This document shows positions 1 through 8,259 of a stretch of DNA of 25,347 nucleotides, one piece after another (the first letter of the stretch is position 1; each line of letters starts with the position of its first letter). The translations under genes and the position numbers were made by a program. The DNA is from Candidatus Latescibacterota bacterium (GTDB taxonomy: Bacteria; Latescibacterota; UBA2968; UBA8231). The DNA is taken from positions 1 to 25,347 of the forward strand of contig JAJDTN010000344.1 in assembly GCA_022827165.1 (NCBI GenBank), in the 5' to 3' direction. The notes below the pieces were generated by a model that was not told the DNA's origin, searched no databases, and saw only the letters and a list, made by a program, of their open reading frames with translations.

Positions 1-2335
1 GGAGATGGACAAGTGCATCGGCTGCGCCCGGTGCGTGCGCGCCTGCGACGAGGTGCAGGGCTCCTTCATCCTGCAGATGTCCGGCCGGGGCTACGACACC
101 AAGGTGATCGCCGGCAACGACACCGGCTTCGAGGAGGCCGACTGCGTCAGCTGCGGCCAGTGCGTCTTCGAGTGTCCCGTGGCCGCCCTCGAGGAGCCGG
201 GCACCCGCGGCTTCGGCCTGCCCGACGAGACGACGACCACCACCTGCTCCTACTGCGGCGTCGGCTGCGCCCTGGACGTGCACACCAAGGACGGCCAGGT
301 GGTCAACATCACGCCCTCGAAGTCGGGATCGGCCAACCTCGGCCACACCTGCGTGAAGGGCCGCTTCGCGCACCAGTTCGCCCACTCCGACGACCGCCTG
401 CGCACGCCCCTGATCCGGGAGAACGGCAACTTCCGGGAAGCCGGCTGGGAGGAGGCCCTCGACCTGGTCGCTTCCAGGCTCGGCGGCATCGCCCGCGAGC
501 ACGGCCCCGACGCGGTGGCCCTCATCTCCTCGTCGCGCTGCACCAACGAGGAGAACTACCTGATGCAGAAGCTGGCCCGCGTCGGGTTGGGGACCAACTC
601 CATCGACAACTGCTCCCGCGTCTGCCACTCGCCATCGTCCTATGCCCTCGGCCAGGCCCTCGGCACCGGCGCCGGCACCAACAGCTTCCAGGACGTGGCC
701 GACTCCGACGTGCTGATGATCGTCGGCGCCAACCCGACCGAGGCGCACCCCGTCTTCGGCGCCCGCATCAAGCAGGCCGTCCTCGCCGGCTGCAGGCTCA
801 TCGCCCTCGATCCCCGCAACACCGAGATCGCGCGCCTGGCCGACCTGCACCTGCCGGTGCGCCCGGGATCGAACGTGGCCGTCATCAACGCCCTGCAGCA
901 CGTCCTGATCGAGGAGGACCTCACCGACCCCGACTTCATCGGCCGCTGCGCCGAGGGGCTCGAGGAGGTGCGGTCCACGGTGGCCGAATGCACCCCCGAG
1001 TGGGCGGCGGAGATCGCCGCCATCGACCCGGACCTGATCCGCCGGGCGGCCCGTCTCTACGCCTCGGGCCGGGCCTCGCAGATCCTGTGGGGGCTGGGGG
1101 TCACCGAGGCGGGGCACGGCTCCAACGCCGTCTTCGGCATGATCAACATGGCGGTCATGACCGGCAACATCGGCCGCCCGGGCACCGGCGCCTGCCCGAT
1201 CCGAGGGCAGAACAACGTGCAGGGGGCCTCGGACTCAGGCGCCTTGCCGAATGTGTTCTCGGATTACCGCCCCGTCACCGATCCCGTGGCGCGGGCCGAG
1301 CACGCCGAGACCTGGGGAGTGGAGCCGCCCGACAACGCCGGCCTGCGCATACCCGACATGTTCGAAGCCGCCCACGCGGGCACCCTCAAGGCGATGTACA
1401 TCCTGGCCGAAGACGTGGCCCAGTCCGACCCGGACACGAACCACGTGGTCGGCGCCATGGAGAGTCTCGACTTCCTGGTGGTGCAGGAGATCTTCATGAC
1501 CCCCACCGCCGAGCTGGCCGACGTCGTGCTGCCGGGCACGACCTTCCTCGAGAAGTCGGGCACCTTCGTCAACTCCGACCGCCGCATCCAGCGCGTCCGC
1601 CCCGCCATCGAGCCCCTGGAGGGAGCGCGCGTCGACGGCGAGGTCGTCCACGAGATCGCCCGGCGCATGGGGACCGACCTCGGCTTTGCCGACGGCGATG
1701 GCGGCGTCGATCCATCCAAGGTGATGGACGAGCTGGCCAGCCTGAGCCCGATGTGGCGGGGCGTCAGCTACGCCCGGCTGGAGGAGAAGGGATTCCTGCA
1801 GTGGCCCTGCGTCGACGCCGACGACCCGGGCAGCGACATCGTCCATCGAGACGGCGCCTTCCTGCGCGGGAAGGCGCGGCTCACGGCCACGCCCTGGCAG
1901 CCGCCGGCCGAGTTGCCCGACGACGAATACCCGTGGATGCTGACCACGGGGCGCCAGCTCTTCCACTACAACGTGGGGACGATGACGCGCCGCACCGACC
2001 TGTCGAAGCTGAACAAGGCCGCCGAGGAGACCCTGCGCATCCACCCCGGCGACGCCCGGCGGGTCGGTTTGCGCAACGGCGATCTGGTGGAGGTGGAGTC
2101 GCGCCGCGGGGCGGTGACAGTGCGCGCCGAGGTCACCCGGGCCTCGAACAGGGGAACGGTCTTCATGACCTTCCACTTCCCCGAGTCGAGGACCAACCTC
2201 CTCACCGGCGACGGCAAGGACGAGTTCACGGGCTGCCCGGAGTACAAGGTCTGCGCCGTGCGGCTGAAGAAGGTGGCCGGCGAAGGGCCCGTCGCGACGA
2301 ACGGACGCAACGGCGAGCCGGCCGCCGCCGGCTGA
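1..2335 (+). CDS. fdhA: Formate dehydrogenase alpha subunit, Cys-type, 5'-truncated by window
   Basis: This is the catalytic subunit of a molybdenum or tungsten formate dehydrogenase, which oxidises formate to CO2 or runs in reverse. Numbering from the ATG at 5, two [4Fe-4S] ferredoxin motifs lie at residues 4-14 (CIGCARCVRAC) and 47-58 (CVSCGQCVFECP). The catalytic-domain cluster motif CSYCGVGC starts at residue 81, with its fourth Cys at 116. The metal ligand in RVCHSP is Cys207 (bases 623-625), so this is not a selenoprotein. The C-terminal molybdopterin dinucleotide-binding domain runs from about residue 640 and includes TGCPEYKVCAV. The ATG at 5 sits inside the ferredoxin region and the frame is open to the window edge. 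Related FdhA/NuoG-like proteins carry a [2Fe-2S] domain before this point, so the true start is almost certainly upstream. The gene ends 15 bp from the convergent beta-helix gene. Diaphorase or FdhD partners are not in view. Confidence 0.93.
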   Translation, partial: EMDKCIGCARCVRACDEVQGSFILQMSGRGYDTKVIAGNDTGFEEADCVSCGQCVFECPVAALEEPGTRGFGLPDETTTTTCSYCGVGCALDVHTKDGQVVNITPSKSGSANLGHTCVKGRFAHQFAHSDDRLRTPLIRENGNFREAGWEEALDLVASRLGGIAREHGPDAVALISSSRCTNEENYLMQKLARVGLGTNSIDNCSRVCHSPSSYALGQALGTGAGTNSFQDVADSDVLMIVGANPTEAHPVFGARIKQAVLAGCRLIALDPRNTEIARLADLHLPVRPGSNVAVINALQHVLIEEDLTDPDFIGRCAEGLEEVRSTVAECTPEWAAEIAAIDPDLIRRAARLYASGRASQILWGLGVTEAGHGSNAVFGMINMAVMTGNIGRPGTGACPIRGQNNVQGASDSGALPNVFSDYRPVTDPVARAEHAETWGVEPPDNAGLRIPDMFEAAHAGTLKAMYILAEDVAQSDPDTNHVVGAMESLDFLVVQEIFMTPTAELADVVLPGTTFLEKSGTFVNSDRRIQRVRPAIEPLEGARVDGEVVHEIARRMGTDLGFADGDGGVDPSKVMDELASLSPMWRGVSYARLEEKGFLQWPCVDADDPGSDIVHRDGAFLRGKARLTATPWQPPAELPDDEYPWMLTTGRQLFHYNVGTMTRRTDLSKLNKAAEETLRIHPGDARRVGLRNGDLVEVESRRGAVTVRAEVTRASNRGTVFMTFHFPESRTNLLTGDGKDEFTGCPEYKVCAVRLKKVAGEGPVATNGRNGEPAAAG

Positions 2336-2350
2336 GCCCTCAGCCGGCGC

Positions 2351-4333
2351 TCACCTCACCAGGACCATCTTCCTCACCTGCGAGACCTGTCCCTCCGCCT
2401 CCAGGCGGCACAGGTACACCCCCGAAGCCCGCCCGGATGCGTCCCACCGGAGGGAGTGGCTGCCGGCGCCCCGGCGCTCATTCAGCAGGACCTCGGCGAG
2501 CTGCCCGTTGAGGGCGTGGACCGACAGGGTCACGTGCCGCGGTTCCGCGAGGGTGAAGCGGATGGTGGCGGCCGGGTTGAACGGATTGGGGTAGACCTCG
2601 TCCAGCTTTGCCCGCGCGGGTGCCTCCCCGTGAGCGGCTCCGGGGCCGGCGACCGATGTCGCGAAGCCTTCCTCCACTCCCTCCACCTCGATGGGCCAGC
2701 CCTCCAGCAGCTCGTGCCACTGCGGGATCGGCAGGTTGCCGTCCTGGTCGCGGGCGTACCCGAAGATCCGCCAGCTGCCGCCGACGGCCTGCTCCGAGAG
2801 CCGGAACCTGGCCCGGAGGCGAACCCGGTGGAGGCCGCGGCCCGACCACTTGCTCGAGGCGCCGTCGACGAAGGATCCCTCGACTCCGGTGACATCGCTC
2901 CAGTCGGGGGAGCCCTCGGTCGCCCGCGAGCCGAGGGAGTCCCTGGTGCCGCGGATGAAGTAGCTCTCGGCGGCGGAGAAGTTCTGTTGCTGGAGGCGGT
3001 CCTCCCGATTCGGGGGCAGGCTCCGGGTGCGGGCGATGTGCACGCCGATCTCGGCGATGTCCCTCCAGCCCTGGGGATCGACGGCCAGGGCGTGCAGGTC
3101 GTACCAAAGGCCGGCCTCGATTCGGCGGACCCGCTCGTCCGAGTCGGGCAGGGTGACGTAGATCTGTCCGACGAAGGGTTTGGGGCTCTCGCCGGGGTAG
3201 GGGTGCCAGGGCGCGTTGTCCATGGCGCTGTTGTGCTTGAAGAGGCGGCCGTCGACGAAGACGTTGTAAGCCACGAACCGGGTCTCGCCCTCGTACTCCC
3301 AGTCGTAGACCCACAGCAGCCGGCGCCAGGGGTCGGTGTCGTTGACGTTGTCGGCGATGTAGATGTCGTGGAGGATCGCCTCGGGGATGAAGTTGCCGTT
3401 GTGCGTGGGCGGGCCGAAGTCGAGCATGCGCGAGTACCCGCCCACCTCGTAGTCGCCGCAGCCGGGGTCGATGTAGTTGCCCGTGATCTCGATGCTGCCG
3501 CTCTTGAAGCCCATGGGCGTGGTGCGCTCGAAGATGTTGTCGCGCACCACGGCGCGTATCGTGTAGCCGCCCTGGGGGTGGATGTCGACACACGCCTGCC
3601 CCTGCACCAGGTCGTTGTCGTGGAAGTAGTTGTCCTCCACCGTGAAGCGCGTCTCGGGGCTGTTGGAGGCGATGCCGTGACGGTTGAGGGTGAACTCGTT
3701 GCGGTAGATCGACACCTCGGAACCGCCGGACTCCATGCTCGGCCCGGAGATGGCGACCCCGTAGCCGTAGCCGTTGCGGTAGTTCTCGTGCAGGTAGCTC
3801 CCGGTGACAACGCTCCGGAGCGAGTTCCTGATGTCGACTCCCCTGAGAAAGCGGGTGATCTCGCAGTTGCGCACCACGAGCCGGTCGTGCCCGAAGACCG
3901 AGATTCCCTCGCAGGTCCCCGTCTCGTGGGTGACCACTCCCACGAGCTTCAGGCGCTCGAAGGTCACATCGTCGCTCTCCACCTGGAAGAGGCGCAGGTC
4001 CGGGTCTTCCGTCAGGCACACGGAGGCCGCGCCGCTCCAGTACGGCGGGTCGTTCGGCTCGCCCGGCTCGACCACGCCCACGTCCAGGAGCTCGGCCGCG
4101 CCCAGGAGGGTCAGGCTCCGGTCGATGACGACCGTCCCGGTGAAGACGTACTCCCCCGCCGGGAAGTACAGGGTGTCCCCGGCGGCGGCCGCGTACACGG
4201 CCTCCTGGACCGCCTCGCTGGTGAGACCATCGACCTGCAGGCCCGGGGCGGGACCCGCCAGCAGAAGCAGGAGGGGCAGCACGCGCATAGCCGGAACCCC
4301 GGCCTTCCAGTCGATCCTCTCCATCGGGATCAT
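2351..4333 (-). CDS. Secreted right-handed beta-helix protein with FlgD-like C-terminal module (copy 1)
   Basis: Predicted 660-residue exported protein. The ATG at 4333 has a purine-rich AGGAGAGAG ribosome site just upstream; ATGs at 4324 and 4288 are alternatives. A signal peptide occupies about residues 16-31 (MRVLPLLLLLAGPAPG). The body begins like many parallel beta-helix proteins (AVQEAVYAAAAGDTLYFPAG). It continues with repeated short strand motifs such as VVRNCEITRF, VTGSYLHENYRNG, IYRNEFTLNRHG and VEDNYFHDND, typical of pectate-lyase-like helices. A less familiar region of about 250 residues follows, then a C-terminal module of about 85 residues starting YPNPFNPAATIRF and ending RKMVLVR. 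That module resembles FlgD-Ig/T9SS type A sorting domains. The neighbour at 4414-6393 is a close tandem paralogue, 80 bp upstream. Substrate and enzymatic activity are unknown, and no lyase or hydrolase catalytic triad is recognisable by eye. A carbohydrate-binding or surface role is only a guess. Confidence 0.85.
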   Translation of the reverse strand: MIPMERIDWKAGVPAMRVLPLLLLLAGPAPGLQVDGLTSEAVQEAVYAAAAGDTLYFPAGEYVFTGTVVIDRSLTLLGAAELLDVGVVEPGEPNDPPYWSGAASVCLTEDPDLRLFQVESDDVTFERLKLVGVVTHETGTCEGISVFGHDRLVVRNCEITRFLRGVDIRNSLRSVVTGSYLHENYRNGYGYGVAISGPSMESGGSEVSIYRNEFTLNRHGIASNSPETRFTVEDNYFHDNDLVQGQACVDIHPQGGYTIRAVVRDNIFERTTPMGFKSGSIEITGNYIDPGCGDYEVGGYSRMLDFGPPTHNGNFIPEAILHDIYIADNVNDTDPWRRLLWVYDWEYEGETRFVAYNVFVDGRLFKHNSAMDNAPWHPYPGESPKPFVGQIYVTLPDSDERVRRIEAGLWYDLHALAVDPQGWRDIAEIGVHIARTRSLPPNREDRLQQQNFSAAESYFIRGTRDSLGSRATEGSPDWSDVTGVEGSFVDGASSKWSGRGLHRVRLRARFRLSEQAVGGSWRIFGYARDQDGNLPIPQWHELLEGWPIEVEGVEEGFATSVAGPGAAHGEAPARAKLDEVYPNPFNPAATIRFTLAEPRHVTLSVHALNGQLAEVLLNERRGAGSHSLRWDASGRASGVYLCRLEAEGQVSQVRKMVLVR

Positions 4334-4413
4334 GGCTCTCTCTCCTCGCTGCAGGCCCGACAGCCCTTGCGGCACCTCGGCCCCTTCGTCAACGCGGGGC
4401 ATGCTGACCGGGC

Positions 4414-6393
4414 TCATCTGACCAGGACCATCTTCCGCACCCGCGAGACCCCGACCTCCGCCTCCAGCCGGCAGAGGTAGACCCCCGAGGCCCGCCCGGA
4501 AGCGTCCCACCTGACGGTGTGGCTCCCGGCACTCCTGGGCCCACTGAGCACGGTCTCCACAAGTTGGCCGTTGAGCGCGTGGATGGACAGGGTGACGCGC
4601 TGCGGTTCCGGGAGGGTGAAGCGGATGGTGGCCGACGGGTTGAAGGGATTGGGGTAGATCTCGTCCAGCTTCGCCCCCGCGGGTGCCGCCCCCAGACCGG
4701 CACCGGGCCCGGCGACCGACGTCGCGGCCCCCTCCTCCACGCCCTCCACCTCGATGGGCCAGCCCTCCAGCTGCTCGTGCCATGGCGGGACCGGCAGATG
4801 GCCGTCCTGGTCGCGGGCGTAGCCGAAGATCCGCCAGCTTCCGCCGACGGCCTGGTCCGACAGCCGGAACCGCGTCCTCAGTCGGACGCGGTGGCGGCCG
4901 CGGCCGGACCACTTGCTCGAGGCGCCGTCGACGTAGGATCCCTCGACTCCCGTGACGTCGCTCCAGTCGGGGGAACCATCGGTTTCCCGCGAGTGCAGGG
5001 AGGTCCCGGTGCCACGGATGAAGTAGCTCTCCACGGCCGAGAAGTCCTGGTGCCGGAGACGGTCCTCCGGGTCGGGAGGGAGGCTCCGGACACTTGCGAT
5101 CTGCACGCCGATCTCGGCGATGTCCTCGTATCCCTGGGGGTCGACGGCGAAGGCGTGCAGGTCGTACCAGGGGCCGGCATCGATGTTGTGAACGCGTTCC
5201 TCGGAGTCGGGAAGGGTGACGTACACATGTCCCACGAAGGGGCTGGCGCTCGAGTCGGGGAAGGGGTGCCAGGGCGCCGAGGTCAGGGCGCTGTTGTGCC
5301 TGAACAGCCGGCCGTCGACGAAGACGTTGTAGGCCACGAACTTCGTCTCCCCCTCGTAGTCCCAGTCGTCGACCCAGAGCAGCCGGCGCCAGGGATCGGT
5401 GGCGTTCACGTTGTCGGCGATGTAGATGTCGTGGAGGATCGCCTGGGGGATGAACTCCCCGTTGTGGGTGGGGATGCTGAGATCGACCATGCGGGAGTAA
5501 CCGCCCACCGAGTAGTCGCCGCAGCCGGGGTCGAAGTAGTTGCCCGTGATCTCCAGGCTGCCGCTCTTGAAGCCCATGGGCCGGGTACGCTCGAAGATGT
5601 TGTCGCGCACGACCGCGCGAATGGTGTGGCCGCCCTGGGCGTGGGTATCGACGCACGCCTGCCACTCCTCCAGATCGTTGTCGTGGAAGTAGTTGTTCTC
5701 CACCGTGAAACGCGTCTCGGGGCTGTTGGAGGCGATGGAGTGGCGGTTGAAGGTGAACTCGTTGCGGTAGATGGAGACTTCGGATCCTCCCGTGGCCATC
5801 ACCGGCCCGGTGATGCTGACCCCGTAGCCGAAGCCGTTGCGGTAGTTCTCGTGCAGGTAGCTGCCGGTCACCACGCTCCGGCGGGAGTTCATGAAATCGA
5901 CCCCCTTGCGAAAACGGGTAATCTCGCAGTTCCGCACCACGAGCCGGTCGTGATCCAGGACGGCGATTCCGTCTCCACTGCCGGCCTCATGGGTGATCGC
6001 TCCCACGAGCTCGAGGTCCTCGAAGGTCACGGCCTCGCTCTCCACCCGGAAGAGCAGGAGATCGGGATCTGCGGTGCTACACACGGAGGCAGGGCCGTCC
6101 CAGTACGGCGGGTCGTTCGGCTCTCCCGGCTCGACTACGCCCACGTCCATGAGCTGCGCCGCTCCGCGAAGGGTCAGGCTCCGGTCGATGACGACGGTCC
6201 CCGTGAAGGCGTACTCCCCCGCCGGGAAGAGCAGCGTGTCCCCATCGGCAGCCGCGAACACGGCCTCCTGAACCGCATCGCTGGTGAAGCCGTCGACCTG
6301 CAGGCCCGGGGCCGGACCCGCCAACAGGGAAAGGAGAGGCAGTGACCGCATCGCGCCGGCCCACGGCCGCATCTTCTGGTTCGCCGTTGTCAT
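4414..6393 (-). CDS. Secreted right-handed beta-helix protein with FlgD-like C-terminal module (copy 2)
   Basis: Predicted 659-residue paralogue of the 2351-4333 protein, with the same architecture. It has a signal peptide at about residues 15-30, beta-helix repeats (VVRNCEITRFRKG, VTGSYLHENYRNG, IYRNEFTFNRHS, VENNYFHDND), a shared middle region of about 250 residues and a C-terminal YPNPFNPSATIRF module ending RKMVLVR. Over the first 75 residues after the signal region I count 64 identical positions between the two copies. The start ATG at 6393 overlaps the TGA of the upstream methyltransferase-fold gene as ATGA, with GGGGGGAGAGA in front, so translation is probably coupled. ATGs at 6372 and 6351 are alternatives, the last giving a compact signal peptide. 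The coupling places this secreted protein in the same transcript as the SpeE-like and SBF genes. Function is unknown; the export module suggests the cell surface or outside. Confidence 0.85.
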   Translation of the reverse strand: MTTANQKMRPWAGAMRSLPLLSLLAGPAPGLQVDGFTSDAVQEAVFAAADGDTLLFPAGEYAFTGTVVIDRSLTLRGAAQLMDVGVVEPGEPNDPPYWDGPASVCSTADPDLLLFRVESEAVTFEDLELVGAITHEAGSGDGIAVLDHDRLVVRNCEITRFRKGVDFMNSRRSVVTGSYLHENYRNGFGYGVSITGPVMATGGSEVSIYRNEFTFNRHSIASNSPETRFTVENNYFHDNDLEEWQACVDTHAQGGHTIRAVVRDNIFERTRPMGFKSGSLEITGNYFDPGCGDYSVGGYSRMVDLSIPTHNGEFIPQAILHDIYIADNVNATDPWRRLLWVDDWDYEGETKFVAYNVFVDGRLFRHNSALTSAPWHPFPDSSASPFVGHVYVTLPDSEERVHNIDAGPWYDLHAFAVDPQGYEDIAEIGVQIASVRSLPPDPEDRLRHQDFSAVESYFIRGTGTSLHSRETDGSPDWSDVTGVEGSYVDGASSKWSGRGRHRVRLRTRFRLSDQAVGGSWRIFGYARDQDGHLPVPPWHEQLEGWPIEVEGVEEGAATSVAGPGAGLGAAPAGAKLDEIYPNPFNPSATIRFTLPEPQRVTLSIHALNGQLVETVLSGPRSAGSHTVRWDASGRASGVYLCRLEAEVGVSRVRKMVLVR

Positions 6394-7220
6394 TCTCTCC
6401 CCCCTTCTCGACTCGACTGGATTCCGTTGTGCCGGATCAGCAGCCGGGCCAGTTCGGGCATCGGCAGACCCACCGCCCTCTGCCAGGCCCTGGCCCGGTG
6501 CTCCAGTGTCCCGGCAGCGGGCACGCGCCCCCCCGGCAGTCCATGGGCGACGTGGTTGCTGCGGCCGGGCACCGGCAGGCCGAGGACGCGCTCGAAGGAG
6601 GCATGCAGGAGCTCCTGGACCCGGCCCTTCAGGTCCGTGTCGAAGCCGTACCACAGGTTCGCGGAGAACACGCCGCCGTCGGCCGTGGCCCGGCGGCAGG
6701 CGGGCAGGAAGTCTTCCTCCCGGACCACCGGCGCCATGCCCTGGCCCGTGTGCAGGTCCAGAAGGACAAGGTCGTAAGGCTCCCCGGTGTGCTCGAGGAG
6801 GAAGCGACGGCCGTCGGTGACGTGGATTTGCAGCCGGTCGTGGGACCGGGGGAGGGCGAAGAACCGCTGCGCCACCTCCACGATCCGCGGGCGCAGCTCC
6901 ACCACCTCGACCCGGCAGCCGGGCAGGTGGTGCAGCAGGAACTTCACCAGGGAGCCGCCTCCCAGGCCCAGCATCAGGGCCCGCCCGGGCGGGGCTTCGC
7001 CCAGGATCAGGGCCGACATGAGGCAGCGCGTGTACTCCAGCGTCAGCTCCTCGGGGCGGTCCACGAACATCGTGCTCTGCCGCGCAGTGCTCCCGAACTG
7101 AAGGGAGAGCAGGCCCCCTTCCTCCTCCTCCACCACGTCGATGGGGCCGTGCTCGTCCTCATCGTGGAACAGAACCCGGCCGAGGTAGGGGAGCCGGCTC
7201 GAGGACCGCCAGAAGCGCAT
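6390..7220 (-). CDS. Spermidine-synthase-fold, SAM-binding-like protein
   Basis: Predicted 276-residue cytosolic protein of the spermine/spermidine synthase superfamily (Rossmann class I methyltransferase fold). The glycine-rich nucleotide motif is at residues 81-90 (ALMLGLGGGS). An acidic residue follows strand 2 (VEVVELRPR, Glu108), and VTDGRRFL lies near residue 134. Classical spermidine synthases have a catalytic D-x-x-D-P motif after strand 4. Here the corresponding segment reads YDLVLLDLHTGQGM, without the second Asp or the Pro, so putrescine aminopropyl transfer is doubtful. A methyltransferase-like or other SAM/dcSAM role is possible. The gene begins 9 bp after the transporter gene's stop and its TGA overlaps the ATG of the beta-helix gene. 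It is therefore inside a tight co-transcribed run. Neither speD nor another polyamine gene is visible. Confidence 0.8.
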   Translation of the reverse strand: MRFWRSSSRLPYLGRVLFHDEDEHGPIDVVEEEEGGLLSLQFGSTARQSTMFVDRPEELTLEYTRCLMSALILGEAPPGRALMLGLGGGSLVKFLLHHLPGCRVEVVELRPRIVEVAQRFFALPRSHDRLQIHVTDGRRFLLEHTGEPYDLVLLDLHTGQGMAPVVREEDFLPACRRATADGGVFSANLWYGFDTDLKGRVQELLHASFERVLGLPVPGRSNHVAHGLPGGRVPAAGTLEHRARAWQRAVGLPMPELARLLIRHNGIQSSREGGRE

Positions 7221-7229
7221 GGTGCCCCG

Positions 7230-8201
7230 TCACTCCCGGAGGCGGCCCCACCGGGTGGCGATGAAGGCATCGACGAAGATCTGACCGAGGTGGGAGGTGA
7301 TGCAGGGGATGGCGAGCAGGCCCTTGAGCCCCGGAGCGATGGCCTCGTCCGGGATCAGGGCGAGGACGGTGAGGGCCACGGGCAGGGTCTTCTGGCTCGC
7401 CATCAGCACCACCGCCTTGCGCGTCGGCCCGTCGAACCGCAGCAGTCGCGCCGCGGCGTCGTTCATCGCCAGGTAGACGCCGTGAATGACCAGGCCCGCG
7501 AGAACCAGCATGAGGAGGCCGGCCAGGGCCACCGCCGCCAGGCGCTCGGAGGAGTCGGAGAACTTCATCCACGGGATGCTGATCAGGGCCAGATTGCTCA
7601 GGGCGGTGATTCGCGCCCGGTTGGCGTCGGCCCACGACCCCAGGGGCCGGCGCAGCCAGCGGCCGACGGCCAGTGGCAGCAGGATCGAGAGGCACAGCTT
7701 CCCGAGCAGGTCCGTCGCCGACAGCTCCACCTCGCCCATGGCGCCGAGAACGGCGACGAGGACGAAGGGGATGGTGAAGACGCCGACGAGGTTCGTGGTC
7801 ACTGTCAGGAGCAGGGCCAGGGCCACGTTGCCGCGCGCCTGACTGGTCAGGGCGACCCCCGAGGAGAGGGTCGTCGGCATGCAGACGAAGAGGGCCAGGC
7901 CGATCTGGTAGGCGGGCTCCAGGGGCGTGCGGAAGGCGATCAGGGCGCCCACGGCGGGGGTCAGGAGGAGGATGGAGAGGGAGCCCCAGGCGGTGGCCTT
8001 CCAGGCGCTCAGGGCGGCGCGGATCTCGTCGGTGCGCAGCAGCAGCCCGGCGCAGGCGAAGATGATGCTGACCGCCACGTACTGGGTCGGCAGCCGGCCC
8101 ATGGCCCTCCCCGGCTCGGGCCAGGCGAGGCCGACGACGGCGGCCAGCACCAGGCCGACGGGCAGCATCTGGCGCTGCAGAAACCCCGCGATATGGGTCA
8201 A
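7230..8201 (-). CDS. SBF-like (bile acid:sodium symporter family) membrane transporter
   Basis: Predicted integral membrane protein of about 323 residues with eight to ten hydrophobic segments. It matches the SBF-like branch (PF13593 type, related to human SLC10A7 and yeast YMR034c). Recognisable segments include FACAGLLLRTDEIRAAL, VCMPTTLSSGVALTSQARGN, and near the C-terminus VLMASQKTLPVAL and IPCITSHLGQIFVDAF. The start is uncertain. The family's conserved N-terminus (FLQRQMLPVGLVLAAVVGL) begins upstream of the first ATG at 8168, so I chose the TTG at 8201, although no clear ribosome site precedes it. The gene lies 58 bp after the DtxR-like regulator and 9 bp before the SpeE-like gene. The substrate is unknown; family members are linked to organic anions or, in eukaryotes, calcium homeostasis. 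Confidence 0.82.
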   Translation of the reverse strand: MTHIAGFLQRQMLPVGLVLAAVVGLAWPEPGRAMGRLPTQYVAVSIIFACAGLLLRTDEIRAALSAWKATAWGSLSILLLTPAVGALIAFRTPLEPAYQIGLALFVCMPTTLSSGVALTSQARGNVALALLLTVTTNLVGVFTIPFVLVAVLGAMGEVELSATDLLGKLCLSILLPLAVGRWLRRPLGSWADANRARITALSNLALISIPWMKFSDSSERLAAVALAGLLMLVLAGLVIHGVYLAMNDAAARLLRFDGPTRKAVVLMASQKTLPVALTVLALIPDEAIAPGLKGLLAIPCITSHLGQIFVDAFIATRWGRLRE

Positions 8202-8232
8202 GAGCGGGGGCTGCCGGGACCGCAGGGTGGCA

Positions 8233-8253
8233 CCGCCCGCCGAGGGTGGGCGG
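8233..8253 (-). other. GC-rich inverted repeat between regulator and transporter genes
   Basis: CCGCCC at 8233-8238 and GGGCGG at 8248-8253 form a perfect 6-bp inverted repeat around a 9-base spacer. It lies 6 bp after the regulator's stop and about 30 bp before the likely transporter start. No T-tract follows on the minus strand, so it is a poor intrinsic terminator. It could be an mRNA hairpin, an operator, or chance in GC-rich DNA. Confidence 0.3.
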
Positions 8254-8259
8254 AGGACA

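Larger units (their letters stand above)
2351..6393 (-). repeat. Tandem gene duplication, two copies of about 1.98 kb
   Basis: Copies at 2351-4333 and 4414-6393 are direct repeats offset by about 2.06 kb. They are colinear from signal peptide to stop. Some stretches are essentially identical at the DNA level, for example the roughly 40 bases around 3350-3390 and 5412-5452. The copies differ by scattered substitutions and a few codon-sized length changes, such as 660 versus 659 residues. An 80-base linker separates them and holds no gene. This points to duplication within the cluster, possibly with later gene conversion. Confidence 0.9.

Noticed and set aside
623..625. Possible selenocysteine site in the formate dehydrogenase
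   Set aside because: The codon at the metal-ligand position is TGC (Cys), not TGA, and the frame has no internal TGA.
2351..5665. Single open frame of 1104 residues covering beta-helix copy 1 and running back through most of copy 2
   Set aside because: The upstream 440 residues are an out-of-frame reading of copy 2 (Arg/Pro-rich and without family features). The real copy 1 begins at a signal peptide with a good ribosome site at 4333.
2456..6345. Long plus-strand open frames (674 and 608 residues) opposite both beta-helix genes
   Set aside because: They are antisense shadows produced by GC-rich third positions and look alike only because the genes beneath are duplicates. The residues are Val/Gly/Asp/Ala-rich with no domain signature.
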